Assembly: GCF_943912325.1 (NCBI RefSeq)
Contig: NZ_CALTTX010000076.1
Span: 1-8,156, forward strand
Length of the DNA: 8,156 bases
Source: an uncultured Microbacterium sp.
Lineage (GTDB): Bacteria > Actinomycetota > Actinomycetes > Actinomycetales > Microbacteriaceae
Direction of reading: 5' to 3'
A program made the translations under genes and the position numbers. The notes below the pieces were generated by a model. The model was not told the origin of the DNA, did not search any database, and saw only the letters and a program-made list of their open reading frames with translations. Shown here in pieces: positions 1 to 5,395 of this stretch (position 1 is the stretch's first letter; every line of letters starts with the position of its first letter).

Positions 1-55
1 AGTACGCCGCCCTCTCACGGCGGTAACGCGGGTTCGAATCCCGCTGGGGTCACCA
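1..55 (+). tRNA. tRNA-Glu (anticodon CTC), 5' part cut by window edge
   Basis: The visible part folds as the 3' portion of a tRNA. The anticodon stem is CCGCC/GGCGG around a seven-base loop CTCTCAC, which gives anticodon CTC (Glu). It is followed by a short variable region, a T arm GCGGG-TTCGAAT-CCCGC, the acceptor strand TGGGGTC (45-51), discriminator A (52) and an encoded CCA (53-55). The D arm and the 5' acceptor strand lie before base 1. The 3' half of tRNA genes is a common attachment site for tyrosine integrases, and a truncated integrase lies immediately downstream, so this gene is probably the attB target. Confidence 0.93.
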
Positions 56-59
56 ACAC

Positions 60-107
60 GAAGAAGCCCCCGAATCCCTTGAAAATACAGGGATCGGGGG
101 CTTCTTC
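60..107 (+). terminator. Long hairpin after tRNA-Glu, probable terminator
   Basis: The left arm, GAAGAAGCCCCCGA plus TCCCT (60-79, one bulged A at 74), pairs with 89-107 to give a 19-bp stem with a loop of about 9 bases. The tail CTTCTTCGTT is pyrimidine-rich but has no clean U tract. Its position five bases after the tRNA CCA suggests tRNA transcript termination. It also lies between the tRNA and the integrase remnant, so it may belong to the element side of the attachment junction. Confidence 0.7.
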
Positions 108-148
108 GTTGTCAGGACGCGATCGCCGCGCTGAGGCTCAGGAAGCCA

Positions 149-222
149 AACGGACGCATTTCGGACGCATCATTTCTGCCAGACCGGGTCGTCCTCCGGA
201 ATCGGACGTGTTTCGGACGCAT
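149..222. repeat. Four 11-bp repeats in two doublets; candidate integrase arm-type sites
   Basis: Four units follow the pattern nnCGGACGnnt: aacggacgcat (149-159), ttcggacgcat (160-170), atcggacgtgt (201-211) and ttcggacgcat (212-222). Units within a doublet abut exactly, and the two doublets are 52 bases apart. The right doublet lies in the last codons of the integrase, and the left one begins at its stop codon. Arm-type sites of tyrosine integrases are short direct repeats spaced by about one helical turn near the attachment core, often beside int. The repeats are seen directly; the role is inferred. Confidence 0.55.
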
Positions 223-1231
223 CCCGCGAGAAGTCAGTGTCGGCGCTCATCGCCCAGACGATCTCGTCCATCCGACGCGCAACGTCGTCGAGGTCGGTCT
301 CGAAGAGGTCACTGTAGACATCCAGCGTGACCGACGCCTTCTCGTGTCCCAGGAGCCGCTGTACCACCTTCACGTTCGCTCCAGCGCTGACCGCCAGGCT
401 GGCGCAGGTGTGACGCAACTCGTGCGGCTCCAGGTCACCCAGCGGGCGGGGGATGGGGCGCTCCGCTTTGATTGCGGCTTCCCGCGCCTCGGCATCCATG
501 AGGGCGACGGCAGGCGTCAGCCACCCGGAGCGGAATGTCGCGTTCCGAAGCCAAGTGCGCGTGCGGGCTCCGACGAAGAGCGGGCGCTGCGTGAGCGCCG
601 CGAGACCCTGCTCGATGATCTCCTTCTGACGCGGGTCTTTCACCGACTGCTTCTCCAGGCGAGCGATCTTCGCCGGGATGCCGTCACGACGCTTCGTGAG
701 CACTTCGGGGCGAGGGAGTCGCGCGAGCTTTCGCTCGGCGCGCGCGGTCGACTCATCGAGAAGTTCGTAGGGCAGATCAGCAGCGATGCGCTGCTCGGGG
801 TCAGCGTTGATGCCCGCAATGCGTTCGTCGAGCGCTCTGCGTGCTTCGGTGACCTCTGCGATGTAAGCGGTCATCTCGTCGTACTTCGCTCGGAGAGCCG
901 CGATCTGCTCTGCTCGCGTCATGATGCGCTCAAGCGCTGTCGTGAGGGTTGCGGTGTCCTGGACGAGTTCCAGTTCGCGCCGCTTGACGTGCTCTTCCAG
1001 CAGGGTCGAGAGGAACCCCGGCATCGGGACTTCGCGTTCTTCGTAGTCCTTCGGCAACTCTTCGACCTGCCGACCTCGGATGAGCACGATTGTGTGACCG
1101 ATGTGGATGCGCTGGCGCGCGAAGTCGATGTCGTCGATGCGCAGACCAGACAACTCCGCCCAGCGCAGCCCGCAGTAGGCGAGCAGCGCCGTCAGCACAC
1201 CGTACCCGTGCGCTCCTGCTTCTCGGATTCC
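170..1231 (-). pseudogene. Tyrosine site-specific integrase, N-terminal half missing
   Basis: This encodes the catalytic domain of a phage/ICE-type tyrosine recombinase. Residues below count from the GTG at 1198. Visible are box I (GLRWAEL, R12), a likely beta-hairpin lysine (K50, before REVPMP), HELRH (H259, R262), LGHEKASVTLDVY (H285) and the nucleophile Y295, so the full catalytic set is kept. The frame stays open upstream to a stop at 1271-1273, but integrase-like sequence (EAGAHGYG before the GTG) fades near 1222-1231. The N-terminal arm-binding and SAM-like core-binding domains, about 150-200 residues in the family, are absent. The GTG has no evident ribosome binding site and falls inside the domain. 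About 128 extra residues (78-205) interrupt the catalytic domain. The 3' end faces the tRNA. By eye its G/C third-position bias is weaker than that of its neighbours, consistent with transfer. It is most likely a decayed remnant; a functional short recombinase is less likely. Confidence 0.85.
584..967 (-). other. Helical insertion inside the integrase catalytic domain
   Basis: In ordinary actinobacterial integrases the strand ending in a VPMP-like motif, plus one short helix, is followed within about 10-20 residues by a segment like LFVGARTRTWLRNATF. Here residues 78-205 lie between the two. The stretch is rich in Glu, Arg, Lys, Ala and Leu with heptad-like spacing (for example LERIMTRAEQIAALRAKYDE, later PAKIARLEKQSVKDPRQ), which predicts long helices or a coiled coil. 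It is in frame with no stops. I see no intein or transposon ends at its borders. Its function is unknown. Confidence 0.65.
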
Positions 1232-1236
1232 TTCAC

Positions 1237-1341
1237 TTCCAAGAAGAGATAGAGGTCTTCGGCGAAAAGGTCATTCCGCTCGTGCGCGAACTCGAAGCCG
1301 AGCTCGATCGCACCGGCGACCCCGTCGAAGCGCTGCGCTGA
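1237..1341 (+). pseudogene. C-terminal fragment resembling an LLM-type flavin monooxygenase
   Basis: The last ~34 codons of a plus-strand gene remain, ending in TGA at 1339-1341. The translation contains FQEEIEVFGEKVIPLVRE and then LEAELDRTGDPVEALR. It resembles the C-terminal helix of bacterial luciferase-like (LLM class) flavin-dependent oxidoreductases, where a phrase such as 'e.elFgrEVlPlvRe' is common. Upstream of about 1237 the same frame reads only antisense integrase sequence, so the start, the TIM-barrel core and the flavin site are gone. It lies 62 bases before a DszC/SfnB-type gene on the same strand, and such pairs occur in sulfur-source monooxygenase clusters. The fragment is short, so the family is tentative; that a gene is broken here is more secure. 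Confidence 0.55.
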
Positions 1342-1403
1342 CGAAAACTCCCCACCTCCGGCATCCATCACGACACAATCACGCGAAAGAGAGCATCACC
1401 GTC

Positions 1404-2654
1404 ATGACCGACACCACCCTGACCACCGCGCCTGACCAGCTGCTGAATCGCTGGCACGACGCACCCCGTCCCGACACCGACGCCGAGTGGCTCGCTCGCG
1501 CGCAAGAGGTCGCCGACATTCTCGCGGCCGATGCCCTCGAGCGCGACCGCGCCAATGAGGCACCCCGCAACGAGGTCCAGTTGCTGAAGAACGCGGGCCT
1601 CGTCACGGTTCTCGGGCCGAAGGCCCACGGCGGTGCGGGCCTGCAGTGGGAGACCGTGCTCAAGATCGTGCGGATCATTGCCCGCGCCGACGGCTCGATT
1701 GGACAGCTGCTCTGCTACCACTACCTGTGGGCGTGGGCCGTGCGCCTGGTCGGCACCGAGCCGCAGATCGACGCGGTCGAAGAGCTCTACACCGCCAACA
1801 ACTTCTTCTTCGGTGGCGCCGTCAACCCGCGTGACAGCGACCTGACGATCGTCGAAGACGCGGATCAACTCGTCTACAACGGCCGCAAGTCGTTCTCGAC
1901 CGGCGGACGCGTCGCCGATCTCACGGTGCTCGAAGGCGTGCTGCAGGGCACCGAGACGCACATCTTCGCGATCGTTCCGACCGACCAGGACGGCATCGTT
2001 TTCGCGGGGGACTGGGACAGCCTCGGCCAGCGCCTCACCGAGTCGGGCTCGGTCGAGATCACGGACGTCCGCGTCGATTGGGCGGGCGCCGCCGGCTTCG
2101 TCGACAAGGTGTATCAGCCGCTGGTTTACAACAGCCTCAACGTTCCCGCGCTGCAGGCCGTGTTCAACAACTTCTACCTCGGCATCGCCGAGGGCGCGCT
2201 CGAAGCCGCCGCGGCCTACACCCGCGAGTACACGCGTGCGTGGCCGTACGGCGGCGAGAACAAGGTCCGCGGCGTCGAGGAGTTCTACGTGCTCGAGGGC
2301 TACGGTGAGCTCGCATCCAAGCTGTGGGCAGACGCCGCGCTGATCGACCAGATCGACCGCGAGATCAGCCAGATTCTGCACGCGCCCCGTGAAGAGCTCA
2401 CCGAGCGCGCTCGCGGCGAGGTCGCCGTGCGTATCGCCGCCGCGAAGCTGCGCATCATCGAGGACGGCCTCGAGGTCGCCACGAAGATCTTCGAGCTGAC
2501 GGGTGCGCGCGCCAGCGCGAGCAAGGTCGGCCTCGACATTTATTGGCGCAACCTCCGCACCCACAGCCTGCACGACCCCGTGCCGTACAAGAAGCACGAG
2601 GTCGGTACGTTCGTGCTGCTCAACGAGGTGCCCGAGCCGACCTGGTACAGCTGA
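1404..2654 (+). CDS. DszC/SfnB-family flavin-dependent monooxygenase (acyl-CoA dehydrogenase fold)
   Basis: This 416-residue protein is almost the length of Rhodococcus DszC (417) and aligns with it as I remember that sequence. Matches include NNFYLGIAEGALEAAAAYTR (255-274) and YWRNLRTHSLHDPV (380-393) with both C-terminal histidines (H387, H390), plus DWDSLGQRLTESGS (203-216) with W204, and Y105. The fold is that of acyl-CoA dehydrogenases: helical N-terminal domain about 25-145, beta domain about 145-235, helical C-terminal domain from 235. These enzymes use reduced FMN and O2, usually supplied by a separate reductase, to oxygenate sulfur compounds or similar substrates in the cytosol. At three DszC pocket positions it differs: H92 to Q101, N129 to G138, S163 to T166. 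The substrate is therefore unlikely to be dibenzothiophene and is unknown. The ATG at 1404 has a purine-rich stretch (GAAAGAGAG) about 10 bases upstream. It stands alone after the LLM fragment, with no reductase in view. Confidence 0.88.
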   Translation: MTDTTLTTAPDQLLNRWHDAPRPDTDAEWLARAQEVADILAADALERDRANEAPRNEVQLLKNAGLVTVLGPKAHGGAGLQWETVLKIVRIIARADGSIGQLLCYHYLWAWAVRLVGTEPQIDAVEELYTANNFFFGGAVNPRDSDLTIVEDADQLVYNGRKSFSTGGRVADLTVLEGVLQGTETHIFAIVPTDQDGIVFAGDWDSLGQRLTESGSVEITDVRVDWAGAAGFVDKVYQPLVYNSLNVPALQAVFNNFYLGIAEGALEAAAAYTREYTRAWPYGGENKVRGVEEFYVLEGYGELASKLWADAALIDQIDREISQILHAPREELTERARGEVAVRIAAAKLRIIEDGLEVATKIFELTGARASASKVGLDIYWRNLRTHSLHDPVPYKKHEVGTFVLLNEVPEPTWYS

Positions 2655-2683
2655 ATCGGTCCCGTCTGGCCGGGCATGAAAAA

Positions 2684-2727
2684 CTGAGGGCCCCGTCTGC
2701 GCATTCACGCACGGACGGGGCCCTCAG
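2684..2727. terminator. Bidirectional rho-independent terminator
   Basis: A perfect 14-bp stem, CTGAGGGCCCCGTC (2684-2697) with its complement at 2714-2727, is extended by TGCG/CGCA inside. It sits between convergent genes. On the minus strand the stem is followed by TTTTT (complement of 2679-2683), a good U tract that ends the DUF4191 transcript. On the plus strand the tail CCGTTGCTGGTTG is weaker but can serve the monooxygenase gene. Confidence 0.9.
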
Positions 2728-2752
2728 CCGTTGCTGGTTGCCCGGGGCGGGA

Positions 2753-3463
2753 TCAGCGGGGTCGCTGAGCGCGCACGCGCTGGGGGTCGATGCCCTTGGG
2801 GATCGGGAGCGAGGTCACCGAGCGCGAGACCGAATCGACGCGCTGAATGACGGCGGCCATCGTCGACCGGTCGATCTTCTTCGGCAGCTTCTTGATCGTC
2901 TTCGCGAGATCCTTGATCTCGACGTCTTCGTCGTCGTGACCGACGTAGAGCACCGTGATCGGCACGCCGTGAGCCACGCGCGCGACCTTCGAGCGCTCAT
3001 CGTTGACCAGGCGCGTCAGTCGCCCGCGCGCGCCTTCCGCGACGATCACGACACCGCCGCGACCGATCGCGCGGTAGACGGCGTCTTGCGATTTCGGGTT
3101 GACCCCGACGGGCATGTCGCTTGCGGCCCAGCTGCGGCCGAGCATGTTCGCGACGACGTGGCCCGCGCCTCCCGGCATCCCGTCGAGCTTGCGATACATC
3201 ACCCGCGTCGACATCTGCGTCATCGTGATCATCGCGGCGAGCACGCCGAACATTAGGCCCGTGAAGCCCCAGAGCAGCACGTTCCACCACTGTGTCGGCT
3301 GGATGAGGAACGCGACGAGCACGCCGATGGCGGTGGCGACGAGAAGGATGCCGATCAGCAGCACCGGCAGGAACGAGAACTCGCTCTTGGTGAAGCTGTA
3401 GAGGGATCGGATCTGAGAGAAGAACCCCGGACGCTTCTCGGGGTCTGCCGCGCGTGCTGCCAT
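2753..3463 (-). CDS. DUF4191 family membrane protein
   Basis: This 236-residue protein has a short basic N-terminus, two adjacent membrane helices (about 31-54 and 61-83), then a cytosolic domain. Family-typical phrases are TKSEFSFLPVLL, VMYRKLDGMPGGAG (88-101), GVNPKSQDAVYRAIGRGG (120-137) and VVIVAEG (138-144). The last two look like a beta-strand/helix unit of an alpha/beta domain, and the C-terminus is basic. I recognise it as DUF4191, found widely in Actinobacteria, of unknown function, and in Mycobacterium tuberculosis (Rv2219) located beside lipA and lipB. The ATG at 3463 is preceded by AAAAGGTAGG on the coding strand, a plausible ribosome binding site about 9 bases away. Here lipA/lipB are not next to it; it is divergent from an unrecognised membrane protein gene and convergent with the monooxygenase. 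Confidence 0.9.
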   Translation of the reverse strand: MAARAADPEKRPGFFSQIRSLYSFTKSEFSFLPVLLIGILLVATAIGVLVAFLIQPTQWWNVLLWGFTGLMFGVLAAMITMTQMSTRVMYRKLDGMPGGAGHVVANMLGRSWAASDMPVGVNPKSQDAVYRAIGRGGVVIVAEGARGRLTRLVNDERSKVARVAHGVPITVLYVGHDDEDVEIKDLAKTIKKLPKKIDRSTMAAVIQRVDSVSRSVTSLPIPKGIDPQRVRAQRPR

Positions 3464-3568
3464 GCATCCAGCCTACCTTTTGTTCTCCACAGGCCCCGTT
3501 ATGTGCCGCGTTCCACAGATCCGGACACGCCGGCCTTTGGACGCGCAGGCTGCGCGAGGGTGGAGCGC
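3464..3568. promoter_or_regulatory. Divergent intergenic region, probable promoters for both flanking genes
   Basis: Genes on both sides read outward, so two promoters should lie in these 105 bases. On the minus strand CATAAC (complement of 3497-3502) is a weak -10 candidate ahead of the DUF4191 ribosome binding site. No convincing -35 element is visible on either strand. Sites are tentative; the expectation rests on gene orientation. Confidence 0.35.
3556..3565 (+). promoter_or_regulatory. Ribosome binding site that favours the ATG at 3569
   Basis: GAGGGTGGAG lies 3-8 bases before ATG 3569. A GTG 66 bases upstream in the same frame (3503) would add 22 residues without comparable Shine-Dalgarno sequence before it, and those residues (PRSTDPDTPAFGRAG...) show no signal or domain character. 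The ATG is preferred. Confidence 0.6.
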
Positions 3569-5290
3569 ATGACCGCCTCACGCTCGACACCACCTTCACC
3601 CGCCCAGTCAGCCGCCGATGCGCTGCGCGTTCTGCGCGCCGTCGAGCCACCCCACGCTCCGCTCGCGGGTCACCTCGTGCGCTCGGGCGAGCGTGTGCTG
3701 TTCGCGGTTCCGTTGCATCGGTTGGCCGGGTGGCCCGGCTGGTCGGCGTCGAGCCCGCATGTGTGGGGAGCGATCGACGTCGCGATCGACCCGTTCGCGG
3801 GCCAGCCGTCGGAACCGGCCGCGCGACGGCGGTGGCTCGAAGACCCCGGTGAACCCGACCCGAACGGCACTCTCGTGCTGCTGCCGCGGGCCGTCGCGCC
3901 GCTCGAGGCCGTGCTGCGTTCCGCGGGTGGGAGTCTGCGGCCGGGCGTCGTGGTGACGGCGGTCGTGAGCATCGTGCGGGGGTGGGGCTCACTGCGCGCG
4001 GCATCGCTCGATTCGGGTGAGAGCGAGCCCGACGGGCGCTGGTGGGTGACCGACGACGGTGTGCCCGTGTATGTCGCGCGACCGCGAGATCTCGCCTCGG
4101 GTCACCGCGATGCGGCCAGTCGCGAGTGCGGCGAGCAACTTTTGCGGATCCGGGCGCAGGCCGCGTCGACTGTCGGGCTCATCGACGCGGTGCTTGATCG
4201 AGTGGATGCTGGAGACTTCGCGGGCGCCGAAAGCGTGGCGTTCGGGTGGTCACCGCCGGAACCCCTCGATGTCGGGCCGTTCTGCGGAGCGACGGATGGT
4301 GCGGCGCAGATGGTCGAGGACGGTCCGCTCGCGCACGGACGATGGGACGGCGTCGAAGGGGTGGGCGTGACGAGTGGTGGCCCGCCGCGACGTCGGTCGT
4401 GGGAGGCGCTGCTCGACCCCGATGACGGACCTGACGCCGAGGCCGAATGGGGGAGCGATCGTAACCGTGCCTCCGGTGGGCGGCGTTCAGAACGTGGTCC
4501 TGCGGCTCGCGGATCGCGACCCACGGCCGGTGCTCGCGCCTTTACGCGACTCACGACTGCTGCCAAGAAGGCGCTTGCGCGGCATGTCGATCCCGACCTG
4601 GCCGAGACCGTGAGCGAGGCCGCGCTGACGTGGGACGTCGGGGGAGGCCGCGGAGATGCCTCCGCGCGACCGGCGGACCGGGACCCGTCTCGTGGGCGCG
4701 CCGGCCAGATGGCCGTGGCGCAGACAGCGAGCGAACCACGTAAGAAGCGGCGTACGGGACCGCTCCTCGCGGGAGCCGCAGCCGTTGCCGTGGTTGCGGG
4801 GGTCGGGTTGCTCTGGCCGGCTGGTGACGACGGCGCTACGGCGCGCACGGGCTCGGTCGTCGAATCCGCGCCCTCGGCCGCCGCGGGCTCTGCGACGGAC
4901 GCCGTCGCGGGGTCCGAAACAGCCGACCCCGCGCAGGGGAGCACGGCGCCGCCCGCCACGACGAGTGACGGGGCTGCAGCCTCGACCGACATGACGACAG
5001 CCGATCCGCAGACCGCCGCCGAGGCGCTCATGTCCGCGTGGTCCGCGTGCTCGCACACCTGCGGGAGTGAGGTGCTTATCGATGCCTCAGCGGGGTGGCC
5101 CGAGGGCGCAAGCTGGCTCGCGCCAGCCTCGCGCACGACGACCTTGCTCGATGATCTCGGGTCGGCGGCGGTGATCCGCGTGGATGCCGCCTCGAGCACG
5201 GGAGACGCACCAGCGGCGTCGCAGCACCTCGTCATCACGCGAACGGGCGCCGGCTGGCGCGTGTCTTCCGTGCGCAGCGCGCAGGGTTGA
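3569..5290 (+). CDS. Unrecognised single-pass membrane protein with cytosolic N-terminal domain
   Basis: This 573-residue protein starts at ATG 3569. I do not recognise a named family. Residues 20-210 form a compact domain: a beta-rich start (RVLFAVPLHRLAGWPGW), LVLLPRAVAPLEAVLRSAGG (about 102-121), a helix, then DGRWWVTDDGVPVYVA (about 156-171). This order loosely recalls the hinge, alpha-D/E and beta-7/8 region of protein kinases, but there is no HRD or DFG, so at most a pseudokinase. Residues about 230-390 are low-complexity and charged. RKKRR (391-395) precedes a membrane helix (about 396-417), placing the N-terminus inside. An Ala/Ser/Thr-rich linker (about 418-480) leads to a small extracellular domain with paired cysteines (CSHTC) and a C-terminal strand pattern LVITRTGAGWRVSSV, like NTF2-type or stalk domains. 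It lies where lipB/lipA might be expected, between E2 and DUF4191. Role unknown; a sensor or envelope regulator is speculation. Confidence 0.75.
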   Translation: MTASRSTPPSPAQSAADALRVLRAVEPPHAPLAGHLVRSGERVLFAVPLHRLAGWPGWSASSPHVWGAIDVAIDPFAGQPSEPAARRRWLEDPGEPDPNGTLVLLPRAVAPLEAVLRSAGGSLRPGVVVTAVVSIVRGWGSLRAASLDSGESEPDGRWWVTDDGVPVYVARPRDLASGHRDAASRECGEQLLRIRAQAASTVGLIDAVLDRVDAGDFAGAESVAFGWSPPEPLDVGPFCGATDGAAQMVEDGPLAHGRWDGVEGVGVTSGGPPRRRSWEALLDPDDGPDAEAEWGSDRNRASGGRRSERGPAARGSRPTAGARAFTRLTTAAKKALARHVDPDLAETVSEAALTWDVGGGRGDASARPADRDPSRGRAGQMAVAQTASEPRKKRRTGPLLAGAAAVAVVAGVGLLWPAGDDGATARTGSVVESAPSAAAGSATDAVAGSETADPAQGSTAPPATTSDGAAASTDMTTADPQTAAEALMSAWSACSHTCGSEVLIDASAGWPEGASWLAPASRTTTLLDDLGSAAVIRVDAASSTGDAPAASQHLVITRTGAGWRVSSVRSAQG

Positions 5291-5300
5291 CGACCCAGGC

Positions 5301-5333
5301 GCCTCGCCCCAGGCCATGGGCCCCCGGCGAGGC
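5301..5333. terminator. Hairpin 1 between convergent genes
   Basis: GCCTCGCC (5301-5308) pairs perfectly with GGCGAGGC (5326-5333). The 17-base loop contains further GC-rich complementarity. It lies 10 bases after the stop of the plus-strand membrane protein gene. There is no U tract, as is usual for actinobacterial terminator hairpins. Confidence 0.6.
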
Positions 5334-5346
5334 CGCGCCCGAACGA

Positions 5347-5380
5347 CGATGGCGCCCGCCCCGAGGGGCGAGCGCCATCG
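5347..5380. terminator. Hairpin 2 between convergent genes, likely bidirectional terminator
   Basis: CGATGGCGC (5347-5355) pairs with GCGCCATCG (5372-5380). Inside, CGCCCC (5357-5362) pairs with GGGGCG (5365-5370) around a two-base GA turn, with one unpaired base on each side. This is a very stable ~15-bp stem 15 bases from the E2 stop codon. Together with hairpin 1 it separates the convergent transcripts. No U tract is present. Confidence 0.75.
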
Positions 5381-5395
5381 CGCGGACGAGCCGAA

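Noticed and set aside
170..1198. Integrase read as a complete functional gene starting at GTG 1198
   Set aside because: The start falls inside the catalytic domain without a ribosome binding site; the N-terminal DNA-binding domains are missing, and homology continues upstream of the GTG until the junction.
344..1252. 302-codon plus-strand frame opposite the integrase
   Set aside because: It is antisense to clear tyrosine recombinase motifs, has no recognisable domain, and crosses the deletion junction.
1368..2708. Long minus-strand open frame (446 codons) opposite the DszC-like gene
   Set aside because: The plus-strand product matches a known family over its full length; the antisense reading is rich in Asp, Val, Arg and Leu with no family character, as expected for a GC-rich shadow frame.
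3483..3491. TTCTCCACA, one mismatch from a DnaA box
   Set aside because: It is a single copy with no cluster or AT-rich unwinding region and no dnaA/dnaN nearby; chance match.
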